Positions 1 through 6,514 of a DNA stretch of 6,516 bases are shown here, in pieces; the stretch's first letter is position 1; every line of letters begins with the position of its first letter. The notes beneath the pieces were generated by a model. The model made no database searches. It was not told where the DNA came from and was given only the letters and a program-made list of their open reading frames with translations. The stretch is from Thioalkalivibrio sp. (lineage in GTDB: Bacteria; Pseudomonadota; Gammaproteobacteria; Ectothiorhodospirales; Ectothiorhodospiraceae): contig SKQM01000128.1 in the NCBI GenBank assembly GCA_007119005.1, forward strand, positions 1 through 6,516. The letters run 5' to 3'. The position numbers and the translations under genes were made by a program.

Positions 1-869
1 CTGGCTTGCCGCTGATTCACCGCGGCAAGGTGCGTGATCTGTACGCGGTCGACGACGATTACCTGCTGATGGTCACCACCGACCGGCTGTCGGCCTTCGA
101 CGTGGTGCTGCCGACGCCGATCCCGGACAAGGGGCGGATCCTGACCGCGATCACGGTGTTCTGGATGCACAAGGTCGAACAGCTGCTGGGCATTCCCAAC
201 CAGCTGACCGACATCCCGCTGGCCGAAGTGGTGCCCGATCCCGTGATCCGGGCGCCGCTGGAGGGCCGCAGCCTGATCGTCCGGAAGCTGCGTGCGCTGC
301 CGGTCGAGGCGGTGGTGCGGGGCTACCTGATCGGTTCGGGCTGGAAGGACTACCAGGCGACGGGGGCTCTGTGCGGGATCACGTTGCCGGAGGGCCTGGC
401 GCTTGCGGACCGGCTGCCGGAGCCGCTGTTCACACCGAGCACCAAGGCCAGCGTGGGCGAGCACGACGCCAACATCGACTTCGCGAGCGTGGTCGCGCTA
501 CTGGGCGGGAAGGTCGCGGCGGAGGTTCGGGACAGCGCACTGGGCATCTACGCGATGGCACGCGAGCACGCGCGGCGCCGCGGCATCCTGATCGCGGATA
601 CCAAGTTCGAGTTCGGGCTGGATGAACAGGGGCGCCTGCACCTGATCGACGAGGTGTTGACGCCGGACTCCTCGCGTTTCTGGCCCGAAGAACGCTACCG
701 TCCCGGCATCAGCCCGGAATCCTTCGACAAGCAGTTCGTCCGGGATTATCTCGAGGGCCTCGACTGGGACAAGAAGGCCCCCGGTCCGGCCATCCCCGAG
801 AGCATCGCGGAGCGCACCGCCGAGCGTTACCGCGAGGCGCTGCGGCGGCTGACCGCCGATCCCGCGTGA
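1..869 (+). CDS. purC: SAICAR synthase (phosphoribosylaminoimidazole-succinocarboxamide synthase), 5' partial
   Basis: This cytoplasmic enzyme joins CAIR and aspartate using ATP to give SAICAR in de novo purine synthesis. The frame is open to the left edge, with its first full codon at 3-5. The TTG at 6-8 should not be taken as the start: its leucine matches the conserved LPL(I/L)xRGKVRD stretch that lies about ten residues inside family members, so the true start is off-window. Counting that leucine as residue 1, visible motifs are HRGKVRDLY (5-13), [13 protein letters not shown] (24-36), [14 protein letters not shown] (104-117), then FTPSTKA with [13 protein letters not shown] and [15 protein letters not shown]. 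The 288 visible residues and these motifs fit the longer yeast Ade1-like form (about 300 residues), not the roughly 237-residue E. coli form. The stop TGA (867-869) overlaps the GTG start of the next gene, suggesting translational coupling. Identification is very secure. Confidence 0.96.
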   Translation, partial: GLPLIHRGKVRDLYAVDDDYLLMVTTDRLSAFDVVLPTPIPDKGRILTAITVFWMHKVEQLLGIPNQLTDIPLAEVVPDPVIRAPLEGRSLIVRKLRALPVEAVVRGYLIGSGWKDYQATGALCGITLPEGLALADRLPEPLFTPSTKASVGEHDANIDFASVVALLGGKVAAEVRDSALGIYAMAREHARRRGILIADTKFEFGLDEQGRLHLIDEVLTPDSSRFWPEERYRPGISPESFDKQFVRDYLEGLDWDKKAPGPAIPESIAERTAERYREALRRLTADPA

Positions 870-1591
870 ACACGGCCGGCACCCACGCGCCGCGCGCCGG
901 CGGCCTGTTCGTGACCGCCACGGACACCGGGGTCGGCAAGACCTTCATCGCCTGTTCGATTGCGCGCAACTGGCGCGCACTGGGCCTGACCGTCGCCCCG
1001 CGCAAGCCGGTGGAATCCGGCTGCCCGCTGCGCGACGGGCAACGCTTCCCGGAAGATGCCGCACGGCTAGCCGAAGCCGCCGGACTGCCCCCGGAACGGC
1101 TGCCCGAGGTCAACCGTTACCGGCTGGCCGAGCCACTGGCTCCGGACCTGGCGGCACGCCTGGAGGGAAGGCCGCTGTTCCTGAGGGACCTGGTGGCCGC
1201 GAGCGCCCGCCCGGCCGACGCCTGGCGCATCACCGAGGGTGCGGGCGGGTTCTACTCACCGCTGTGCGAGGACGGTCTGAACGCCGATCTCGCCGAGGCG
1301 CTGGGCGACCCGGTGCTGCTGGTCGCGGAGGATCGGCTGGGCACGCTGAGTGGATGTCTGCTGGCGCTGGAGGCACTGGACAGGCGCGGCCTCAAGGTCC
1401 TGGCCGTGGTGCTGAACCGCCGCCGGACGGATGCCCATCCGGCGATGGACAACCGCGCGGAGCTGATCCGCCGCAGCGGCCTGCCCGTCCTCGGGATCAA
1501 GGAGGGCACGCCGGCCGCGGAGCTGGATCAGATGCTTTCGGCCTCGAGTTCCTCGATCGTCAGCCCGCCGGTGCCCGGCTCCACCGGCTGA
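866..1591 (+). CDS. bioD: ATP-dependent dethiobiotin synthetase
   Basis: The product closes the ureido ring of dethiobiotin from 7,8-diaminopelargonate, CO2 and ATP, the step before biotin synthase; it is cytoplasmic. The protein is 241 residues (E. coli BioD is about 225). A P-loop of BioD type, TDTGVGKT, lies at residues 19-26. KPVESG (47-52) carries the lysine and serine expected near phosphate and substrate, AEPLAP is at 88-93, and [10 protein letters not shown] (124-133) matches the family EGAGG motif. VVLNRR later in the chain resembles the nucleotide-base-contacting Asn segment. The GTG start at 866 lies in a GTGA overlap with the purC stop, so the two are probably cotranscribed and coupled. 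The last 21 or so codons, a Ser/Pro-rich tail, run antisense to the 3' end of the convergent SYLF gene and look unlike the BioD core. No other bio gene is in view. A different member of the BioD/CobQ-like P-loop family is possible but less likely. Confidence 0.88.
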   Translation: MNTAGTHAPRAGGLFVTATDTGVGKTFIACSIARNWRALGLTVAPRKPVESGCPLRDGQRFPEDAARLAEAAGLPPERLPEVNRYRLAEPLAPDLAARLEGRPLFLRDLVAASARPADAWRITEGAGGFYSPLCEDGLNADLAEALGDPVLLVAEDRLGTLSGCLLALEALDRRGLKVLAVVLNRRRTDAHPAMDNRAELIRRSGLPVLGIKEGTPAAELDQMLSASSSSIVSPPVPGSTG

Positions 1592-2343
1592 GGCTGCTGC
1601 TGCAACCAGCCCTCCCGCTCAGTTTGCGGCGCCTGCATCGGAGCCGCGGGCTGCGGAGCCGCGGGCTGCGCACGCAGGCGGGCGAGATCCTCGCGCAGCG
1701 CGTGGGTGCCGGGATTGTCGACCTGACGTCCCTCGATGATGTGCACCGGCCGCAGCTTCTGCCCGTAGAAGGCCTCGTTGAAGTCGTCGCGGATGCGCAG
1801 CCGCGAGCCCTCGAGGCTCATGCCCAGGAAGGCCCCCTGCGACCGGGCATAGGACAGGAAATCGGCAGTGATCGTAGCGCTGCGGCCTGCGCCTACCGGC
1901 CCCGCGGCGACCGACGCGTCGCCACCAAGCCGAAAGACGTTGGCGAACATCGAATCCACCGCATTCTGGGTCCGCGCGACGATGATCACCTCGGCGACCT
2001 CACCCCCGAACTGAATCCCGAGGCTGACCGAGCCCAGGGAGTAGAAGGCCACTGGACTGTAGTCTCCGCGTGCCTCGTCCCAGGCCATGAACACGCCCAG
2101 ACCGCCCGAACCGCCGACGAAGAACCCGCCGCGGACCACGCGCGGGAAGATCAGCACGCCCTTGGCCGTCTGCAGGTCCGCGACCAGGGCCTCGTAATCC
2201 GGGTGCCTGACCATCTCTTCGAGGGTCTTGCGGGAATCGTCGATCACCTGCTGGGGATCCACCTCGCGAGAGAACAACTGCGCCTGGACCATCCCGGGGA
2301 CGACCCAAACGAACAGCAGGAACAGCAGGGCGAACTTCTTCAT
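1528..2343 (-). CDS. exported SYLF-domain (Ysc84/DUF500) protein
   Basis: The predicted product is 271 residues. It opens with a Sec-type signal peptide: MKK, a hydrophobic stretch at about 4-19, then a VQA|Q cleavage site near residue 21. There is no lipobox cysteine, so a soluble periplasmic or secreted protein is likely. Residues about 30-205 form a SYLF domain: AKGVLIFPRVVRGGFFVGG (60-78), a glycine-rich strand region, GAGRSATITADFLSYARSQG (151-170) and LEGSRL followed by NEAFYG. SYLF domains bind phosphoinositides in eukaryotic proteins such as Ysc84/SH3YL1; the bacterial role is not established. A Pro/Ala/Gln-rich linker (225-260) containing two QPAAP units precedes an acidic end, [11 protein letters not shown]. 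The ATG at 2341-2343 is chosen because a strong GGAGGAGG ribosome site lies 6 nt upstream and because it begins the signal peptide. An in-frame upstream TTG at 2425-2427 has neither. The 3' end overlaps bioD by 64 nt. Family call secure, function unknown. Confidence 0.9.
   Translation of the reverse strand: MKKFALLFLLFVWVVPGMVQAQLFSREVDPQQVIDDSRKTLEEMVRHPDYEALVADLQTAKGVLIFPRVVRGGFFVGGSGGLGVFMAWDEARGDYSPVAFYSLGSVSLGIQFGGEVAEVIIVARTQNAVDSMFANVFRLGGDASVAAGPVGAGRSATITADFLSYARSQGAFLGMSLEGSRLRIRDDFNEAFYGQKLRPVHIIEGRQVDNPGTHALREDLARLRAQPAAPQPAAPMQAPQTEREGWLQQQPQPVEPGTGGLTIEELEAESI
1567..1588. other. inverted repeat near the bioD stop (possible weak bidirectional hairpin)
   Basis: GCCGGTG (1567-1573) and CACCGGC (1582-1588) form a perfect 7-bp stem with an 8-nt loop. 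It lies in the last codons of bioD and, on the other strand, in the PGTGG codons of the SYLF gene. Neither strand has a T-tract after the stem, so it is not a standard intrinsic terminator. It may slow or end transcription from either side, or it may simply reflect GC-rich coding. Confidence 0.3.
1641..1670. repeat. perfect 15-bp tandem duplication inside the SYLF gene
   Basis: GAGCCGCGGGCTGCG occurs twice head to tail (1641-1655 and 1656-1670) with no mismatch. Read on the minus strand it is in frame and encodes consecutive QPAAP units in the low-complexity linker. The unit is a multiple of three, so copy-number change would lengthen or shorten the linker without a frameshift. Identity at every base suggests a recent duplication or slippage event. 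Confidence 0.9.
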
Positions 2344-2349
2344 CTGGAA

Positions 2350-2357
2350 CCTCCTCC
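2350..2357 (-). promoter_or_regulatory. ribosome binding site of the SYLF gene
   Basis: On the minus strand GGAGGAGG sits 6 nt before the ATG at 2341-2343. It decides the start in favour of the signal-peptide methionine over the upstream in-frame TTG at 2425-2427. Confidence 0.85.
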
Positions 2358-2430
2358 GGTCTACGGTATCGGCCTCGAACGCGTGCGTCGACAGCCATGA
2401 ACACAAGGTGATCAGCAGGGCGATCAAGGA

Positions 2431-2497
2431 CCGCTCGGGCTGAGCCTGTCGAAGCCCGCTCGAAACCCACGCCCTTCGGCGGGCTCAGGGCGAACGG
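2431..2497. repeat. paired REP-like palindromic element (BIME-like)
   Basis: Two arms of 27 nt, 2431-2457 and 2471-2497, are inverted relative to each other (20 of 27 positions identical) around a 13-nt spacer. Each arm folds alone. The left stem is CGGGCT (2436-2441) with AGCCCG (2453-2458) around an 11-nt loop. The right stem is CGCCCT (2470-2475) with AGGGCG (2487-2492), also around an 11-nt loop. The cores resemble the short CTGAGCCTGTCGAAG / CAGGGCGAACGG palindromes I recall recurring in intergenic DNA of many proteobacteria. REP elements of this kind are generally mobilised by RAYT (TnpA_REP) transposases; none is encoded here. Structure is seen directly; family membership is inference. 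Confidence 0.75.
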
Positions 2498-2586
2498 CGT
2501 TGCCTCCAGCGTTGCCGGGTTGACAAGCGCGACCGGCCACGTTGTTAGGACCACACCCGGCGAGCCTGGTGCGGGCCCATTGTCAC

Positions 2587-2609
2587 AAAAAAAGGGGGCG
2601 AATGCCCCC
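2587..2609 (-). terminator. intrinsic terminator after fba
   Basis: Read on the minus strand, GGGGGC-ATTC-GCCCCC forms a perfect 6-bp GC stem with a 4-nt loop (2594-2609), followed directly by seven T residues (2587-2593). This is a textbook rho-independent terminator, about 60 nt past the fba stop, and it probably ends the pgk-pyk-fba transcript. There is no T-tract on the other side, so it acts in one direction. Confidence 0.92.
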
Positions 2610-2617
2610 CCGATCTT

Positions 2618-2660
2618 CCGGTGCCCGGCCAGGGACGTCCGTGTCCCGAACCGGCACCGG
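2618..2660. repeat. compound inverted repeat just downstream of fba
   Basis: CCGGTGCC (2618-2625) and GGCACCGG (2653-2660) are a perfect 8-bp outer stem. Inside it, GGGAC (2632-2636) and GTCCC (2643-2647) form a second 5-bp stem with a 6-nt loop, and GG/CC pairing between the two is possible. It starts 9 nt after the fba stop and lies before the intrinsic terminator. There is no T-tract of its own, so an mRNA-stabilising 3' structure is more likely than a second terminator. Confidence 0.65.
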
Positions 2661-2669
2661 TCCGGCCCG

Positions 2670-3734
2670 TCAGTTGACCTTCGGGTCCAGTTCGCCGCTC
2701 TTGTAGCGGGCGGTCATGGCATCGAGGTTCACGGGCTTGATCTTCGACGCCATACCGGCGCAGCCGAAGGCCTCGTAGCGGGCCTGGCAGATGCTCTTCA
2801 TCGCCTTGGTCGAGGCGATCAGGAACTTGCGCGGGTCGAATTCCTTCGGGTTATCCGCAAGGAACTTCCGGATCGCGCCGGTGGAAGCCATGCGCAGGTC
2901 GGTGTCGATGTTGACCTTGCGCACGCCGTGCTTGATGCCTTCCTGGATCTCTTCCACGGGGACGCCGTAGGTCTCGCCCATGTCACCGCCGTACTGGTTG
3001 ATGATCGCCAGCCACTCCTGCGGCACCGAGGAGGATCCGTGCATCACCAGGTGGGTGTTGGGGATGCGGGCGTGGATCTCCTTGATACGGTTGATCGCCA
3101 GGATGTCACCGGTCGGGGGACGGGTGAACTTGTAGGCACCGTGCGACGTGCCGATCGCGATCGCCAGCGCGTCGACGCCGGTCTTCTTCACGAAGTCGGC
3201 GGCCTCGTCGGGGTCGGTCAGCAGCTGGGAGTGATCCAGCACACCCTCGGCGCCGGAACCGTCTTCTTCGCCGGCCATGCCCGTCTCGAGAGAGCCCAGA
3301 CACCCCAGTTCACCCTCGACGGACACGCCAACCGCGTGCGCAAGCTCGGACACCTTGCGGGTGGTCTCGACGTTGTACTCGTAGCTGGAGGGGGTCTTCA
3401 TGTCGGGCATCAGGGAGCCGTCCATCATCACCGACGTGAAACCGGACTGGATGGAACGGAAGCAGACCGCGGGCTCGGCGCCGTGGTCCTGGTGCAGCAC
3501 CACCGGGATGTCCGGGTACTGCTCGACCGCCGCGAGGATGATGTGACGCAGGAAGGGCTCACCGGCGTATTTACGGGCACCGGCAGAGGCCTGGATGATC
3601 ACCGGAGAATCGACGGCAGCGGCCGCCTCCATGATCGAGTGGACCTGCTCCATGTTGTTGGCGTTGTAGGCCGGCATGCCGTAGCCGTGCTCGGCTGCGT
3701 GGTCCAGCAACTGGCGAAGGGAAATCAGAGCCAT
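2670..3734 (-). CDS. fba: class II fructose-1,6-bisphosphate aldolase, Calvin-cycle subtype
   Basis: This zinc-dependent cytoplasmic aldolase reversibly joins dihydroxyacetone phosphate and glyceraldehyde 3-phosphate to fructose 1,6-bisphosphate. In autotrophs the same family (CbbA) also forms sedoheptulose 1,7-bisphosphate in the Calvin cycle. The protein is 354 residues. [11 protein letters not shown] (20-30) is near the N-terminus. VVLHQDHG (78-85) carries the proposed catalytic Asp83 and zinc ligand His84. EGELGCLG is at 140-147, and further likely zinc ligands are His198 in GTSHGAYKF and His232 in [12 protein letters not shown]. The overall pattern, including [14 protein letters not shown] and [13 protein letters not shown], fits the CbbA-type subgroup rather than the E. 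coli FbaA subgroup. The ATG at 3732-3734 follows a strong TAAGGAGG site. It is the last gene of the pgk-pyk-fba operon, 59 nt after pyk and ahead of a strong terminator. The symbol cbbA would also be reasonable. Confidence 0.95.
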   Translation of the reverse strand: MALISLRQLLDHAAEHGYGMPAYNANNMEQVHSIMEAAAAVDSPVIIQASAGARKYAGEPFLRHIILAAVEQYPDIPVVLHQDHGAEPAVCFRSIQSGFTSVMMDGSLMPDMKTPSSYEYNVETTRKVSELAHAVGVSVEGELGCLGSLETGMAGEEDGSGAEGVLDHSQLLTDPDEAADFVKKTGVDALAIAIGTSHGAYKFTRPPTGDILAINRIKEIHARIPNTHLVMHGSSSVPQEWLAIINQYGGDMGETYGVPVEEIQEGIKHGVRKVNIDTDLRMASTGAIRKFLADNPKEFDPRKFLIASTKAMKSICQARYEAFGCAGMASKIKPVNLDAMTARYKSGELDPKVN

Positions 3735-3739
3735 GGGTT

Positions 3740-3747
3740 CCTCCTTA
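3740..3747 (-). promoter_or_regulatory. ribosome binding site of fba
   Basis: The minus strand reads TAAGGAGG, fully complementary to the 16S anti-Shine-Dalgarno core, 5 nt before the ATG at 3732-3734. It fixes the start, although the frame stays open upstream through the 59-nt gap and into pyk. It contrasts with the weak site before pyk and suggests strong independent initiation of the aldolase. Confidence 0.88.
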
Positions 3748-3793
3748 CGGGATTCGGGTGGAAATGCATTGTTGCGCGGTTGCAGGGATGGTA

Positions 3794-5233
3794 TCAGGGA
3801 ACGGTGACGGTCTCGCCGACACGCAGAATCTTCAGGGCATTGGTGCCCCCGGGCACACCGTCGAGATCGCCCTTGGTGATGATCACCAGTTCGCCATCCT
3901 TGACGACCCCCTCCTTGAGGAGCAGGCGGATGGCCTCCCGGTTGGTCTCCGCGTGGGTCTCGGGGATCGCCGGCAGGACCACGGGGTATACGCCCCGGTA
4001 CAGGGTCATGCGCCGGCTGGTCTTCGGCTGCCGGGTCAGTGCGAAGATCGGGATTCCGGAGCTGATGCGGGACATCCACAGCGCCGTGGAACCGGATTCG
4101 GTGAGCGCTGCGATCGCAGCGACATCCAGATGGTTGGCGGTGTACATCGTGGCCATCGCGATGGCCTCGTCGACGCGACCGAAGTAACTGTCCATGCGAT
4201 GGGTGGACTCGCGGGCGGCGCGCTGGCGTTCCGCCGCCACACAGATGCGGCCCATGCTGTCGACGGCCTTGTCCGGATAGCGTCCGGTCGCGGTCTCGCC
4301 CGAGAGCATCACCGCGTCGGTACCGTCCAGCACCGCGTTCGCGACGTCGAAGACCTCGGCGCGGGTCGGAATCGGGTTCTGGATCATCGACTCCATCATC
4401 TGGGTCGCGGTGATCACCACCCGGTTCAGCTTCCGGGCGCGGGAGATCAGGTTCTTTTGCACCGCCGGGAGTTCGGCGTCGCCGATCTCCACACCGAGAT
4501 CGCCGCGCGCGATCATGATCACGTCGGAAGCCGAGATGATCTCGTCGATCACCTCCAGTGCCTCGGACCGCTCGACCTTGGCACAGATCGCCGCATCACC
4601 GCCGGCCTCGTGCAGCAGGGACCTTGCCAGGTGGATGTCATCGGCCGAGCGGGGAAAGGAGACCGCGAGGAAATCGACCTCCAGTTCGGCCGCGAGACGG
4701 ATGTCCTCCCGGTCCTTTTCGGTGATCGCCGGCGCGGACAGGCCACCGCCCTGGCGGTTGATGCCCTTGTTGTTGGACAGCGTGCCGCCGACCACCACCG
4801 TGGTCTCGATACGCTGATCCCGGACGTCCTCGACCTTCAGCACCAGCCGGCCGTCGTCCAGCAGAAGAACGTCGCCCGCCGACACGTCCTGAGGCAGTTC
4901 GGGATAGGTCAGACCCACCTGCGTACGGTCGCCGGCATCGTTCGCGAGCGCGGCATCAAGCGCGAACGCGTCCCCCTCGTTGAGCTCCACCGGACCGTCC
5001 CGGAACCGTGCGATGCGGATCTTCGGACCCTGAAGGTCGCCAAGCACGCCGACGCAGCGTCCCGTCCGGCCGGCGATCTCGCGGATCAGGCGCACCCGTT
5101 CGCGATGGCTCGCGGGATCCCCGTGGGAGAAGTTGATGCGAACGACGTCGACGCCGGCCCGGACCAGCTTCTCCAGGGCCCGCTGGCTGTCAGTCGCAGG
5201 CCCCAGCGTGGCCACGATCTTCGTGCGTCTCAT
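3794..5233 (-). CDS. pyk: pyruvate kinase, PykA-like (predicted K+-independent)
   Basis: The enzyme transfers phosphate from phosphoenolpyruvate to ADP, giving pyruvate and ATP in the cytoplasm. The protein is 479 residues, close to E. coli PykA (480). Motifs run in order: [14 protein letters not shown] (2-15), RINFSHG (32-38), GDLQGPKIR (65-73), the B-domain, NNKGIN and [15 protein letters not shown] (192-196), [11 protein letters not shown] (216-226) with catalytic Lys219 and metal ligand Glu221, ARGDLGVE (242-249) with Asp245, and TATQMMES with Thr277. The GPKIR lysine (71) occupies the site (Glu117 in rabbit enzyme) where lysine marks K+-independent kinases. The C-terminal regulatory domain is complete. 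The ATG at 5231-5233 is chosen because it aligns with family N-termini; its ribosome site is weak. An in-frame TTG at 5267-5269 overlaps the pgk stop and would add 12 residues. It is the middle gene of the operon. Confidence 0.95.
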   Translation of the reverse strand: MRRTKIVATLGPATDSQRALEKLVRAGVDVVRINFSHGDPASHRERVRLIREIAGRTGRCVGVLGDLQGPKIRIARFRDGPVELNEGDAFALDAALANDAGDRTQVGLTYPELPQDVSAGDVLLLDDGRLVLKVEDVRDQRIETTVVVGGTLSNNKGINRQGGGLSAPAITEKDREDIRLAAELEVDFLAVSFPRSADDIHLARSLLHEAGGDAAICAKVERSEALEVIDEIISASDVIMIARGDLGVEIGDAELPAVQKNLISRARKLNRVVITATQMMESMIQNPIPTRAEVFDVANAVLDGTDAVMLSGETATGRYPDKAVDSMGRICVAAERQRAARESTHRMDSYFGRVDEAIAMATMYTANHLDVAAIAALTESGSTALWMSRISSGIPIFALTRQPKTSRRMTLYRGVYPVVLPAIPETHAETNREAIRLLLKEGVVKDGELVIITKGDLDGVPGGTNALKILRVGETVTVP

Positions 5234-5265
5234 CAAGGTAGCAGTTCCGGTTCGGCCGGGGTGGA

Positions 5266-6444
5266 TCAACCCCGGGCGCGCTCTTCCAGCATCGCCACCG
5301 CAGGCAGGGTCTTGCCCTCGAGGAACTCGAGGAAGGCGCCGCCGCCGGTGGAGATGTAGCTGATCCGATCCGTCAGCCCGTACTTGTCGATGGCCGCGAG
5401 GGTATCGCCGCCCCCGGCAATGGAGAAGGCGTCGCTCTCGGCGATCGCCTCGCCAAGCGCCTTGGTGCCGGCGGCGAACTGGTCGAATTCAAACACGCCG
5501 ACCGGACCGTTCCAGACGATGGTACCCGCCTTGCGCAGCAGTTCGGCATAGGACGCGGCCGTGTCCGGACCGACGTCGAAGATCATGTCGCCCTCGGTGA
5601 CCTCGGCGACCTGCTTGACCACCGCCGGGGTGGACTCCGCGAACTCCTGACCGACAGTCACGTCGGTGGGCACCGGGATGTCGCCGCCCTTGTCCTTCGC
5701 GGCGGCCATCAGGCGCTTCGCCTCGTCGATCAGGTCGTGCTCGCACAGCGACTTGCCGACCGGGTGACCCTGGGCCGCGATGAAGGTGTTCGCGATGCCG
5801 CCGCCGACGATCAGCTGGTCGACCACCGTGGACAGGGATTCCAGCACGGTCAGCTTGGTCGACACCTTGGAGCCGCCGACGATCGCGACCAGCGGGCGCT
5901 TCGGATTGTCCAGCGCCTTGCCCAACGCCTCGAGCTCGGCCGCCAGCAGCGGGCCGGCACAGGCGGTGGGCGCGAATTTGCCGGCACCGTGGGTGGAGGC
6001 CTGGGCACGGTGGGCGGTACCAAATGCGTCCATCACGTAGATGTCGCACAGGGCCGCGTACTTTTTCGACAGTTCCTCGGCGTCCTTCTTCTCGCCCTTG
6101 TTGAAGCGCACGTTTTCCAGCAACACCACCTCGCCGCCCTCGAGTTCCAGACCATCGAGATAGTCCCGCACGAGACGCACCTCGCGGCCCAGCAGCTCGC
6201 TCATGTGCGCGGCGACCGGAGCCAGCGAATCCTTCTCGGAGAACTCGCCCTCGGTCGGCCGGCCGAGATGCGACATCAGCATCACGCTGGCCCCGCCTTC
6301 GAGTGCCTTCTGCACGGTCGGCAGACTGGCACGGATGCGGGCGTCCGAAGTGACTTTGCCGTCCTTGACGGGAACGTTCAGATCCTGGCGGATCAACACG
6401 CGCTTACCGCTCAGGTCGAGATCGGTCATCTTGATCACGGACAT
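5266..6444 (-). CDS. pgk: phosphoglycerate kinase
   Basis: Pgk reversibly moves phosphate between 1,3-bisphosphoglycerate and ADP. It works in glycolysis, and in reverse in gluconeogenesis and the Calvin cycle. The protein is 392 residues (E. coli 387). Visible motifs are RQDLNVP (19-25), [11 protein letters not shown] (33-43), SHLGRP (58-63), ENVRF (110-114), AHRAQAST (144-151), the hinge-side GGSKVSTK (190-197), NGPVGVFE and GGGDTLAA near the C-terminus. The basic-patch residues Arg36, His59, Arg62, Arg113 and Arg146 are all present. The ATG at 6442-6444 is chosen over the adjacent GTG (6445-6447) because [11 protein letters not shown] matches E. coli Pgk and an AGGAG at 6452-6456 is spaced 7 nt away. 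It is the first gene visible in a leftward operon, 32 nt before pyk. In many autotrophic proteobacteria gap precedes it; that position is outside the window. Confidence 0.97.
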   Translation of the reverse strand: MSVIKMTDLDLSGKRVLIRQDLNVPVKDGKVTSDARIRASLPTVQKALEGGASVMLMSHLGRPTEGEFSEKDSLAPVAAHMSELLGREVRLVRDYLDGLELEGGEVVLLENVRFNKGEKKDAEELSKKYAALCDIYVMDAFGTAHRAQASTHGAGKFAPTACAGPLLAAELEALGKALDNPKRPLVAIVGGSKVSTKLTVLESLSTVVDQLIVGGGIANTFIAAQGHPVGKSLCEHDLIDEAKRLMAAAKDKGGDIPVPTDVTVGQEFAESTPAVVKQVAEVTEGDMIFDVGPDTAASYAELLRKAGTIVWNGPVGVFEFDQFAAGTKALGEAIAESDAFSIAGGGDTLAAIDKYGLTDRISYISTGGGAFLEFLEGKTLPAVAMLEERARG

Positions 6445-6491
6445 CACACCACTCCTATGAAGATTCGGGACAGAAAACGGGAAAGAGGTTG

Positions 6492-6514
6492 GGCAAGCGC
6501 CGGTAGGCCTTGCC
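6492..6514. other. hairpin upstream of pgk
   Basis: GGCAAG (6492-6497) pairs with CTTGCC (6509-6514), and inside them GCC (6499-6501) pairs with GGC (6506-6508), giving nine pairs, one bulged C and a GGTA loop. It lies 48 nt before the pgk start, near the window edge. On the minus strand it is followed by pyrimidine-rich sequence that includes CTTTCCCGTTTTCT rather than a clean T-tract. It could be an inter-cistronic processing or attenuating structure after the unseen upstream gene, or part of that gene's end. No promoter is recognisable in 6445-6516. Confidence 0.4.

Larger units (their letters stand above)
2344..2669. other. 326-nt intergenic region between fba and the SYLF gene
   Basis: Both flanking genes read leftward. 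In the order that RNA polymerase would travel, the region holds a compound inverted repeat (2618-2660), the fba intrinsic terminator (2587-2609), a stretch of about 90 nt with no clear signal, a paired REP-like element (2431-2497) and the SYLF leader with its ribosome site. Since fba is terminated, the SYLF gene needs its own promoter somewhere in 2344-2586. I could not find a convincing sigma-70 -35/-10 pair on the minus strand. No small gene with a plausible ribosome site was seen. Confidence 0.6.

Noticed and set aside
1264..2400. Plus-strand open frame of 378 codons across bioD and the SYLF gene
   Set aside because: It lies in another frame of bioD and antisense to SYLF, both of which carry clear family motifs. 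The translation is low-complexity Arg/Gly/Ala.
2344..2427. N-terminal extension of the SYLF gene from a TTG at 2425-2427
   Set aside because: The internal ATG at 2341-2343 has a strong ribosome site and starts a textbook signal peptide; the extension would bury it.
2520..2548. TTGACA followed 17 nt later by TGTTAG on the plus strand, a possible promoter antisense to fba
   Set aside because: The -35 is perfect but the -10 matches only three of six positions, and no gene lies downstream in that direction. Too weak to annotate.
1568..2629. Shared 12-mer CCGGTGCCCGGC at 1568-1579 and 2618-2629
   Set aside because: A single GC-rich 12-base match, one copy in coding and one in intergenic sequence, does not extend at either end and is plausible by chance.
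3735..4079. Extension of the aldolase frame upstream into pyk
   Set aside because: The frame is open by chance. The aldolase ATG has a strong ribosome site, and the extension has no family similarity and overlaps pyk.
2520..4187. Plus-strand open frame of 555 codons opposite fba and the 3' part of pyk
   Set aside because: It is antisense to two strongly recognised enzymes, its translation is rich in His, Arg, Gly and Val with no recognisable domain, and it has no convincing ribosome site. It is a GC-rich shadow.
5234..5269. Pyruvate kinase start at a TTG overlapping the pgk stop
   Set aside because: The 12 added residues do not resemble family N-termini, while [15 protein letters not shown] does. 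It cannot be ruled out entirely because the ATG has only a weak ribosome site.
3758..5359. Plus-strand open frame of 533 codons opposite pyk
   Set aside because: Same reason: it mirrors the codon pattern of pyk, crosses the pgk-pyk junction, and shows no family motif.
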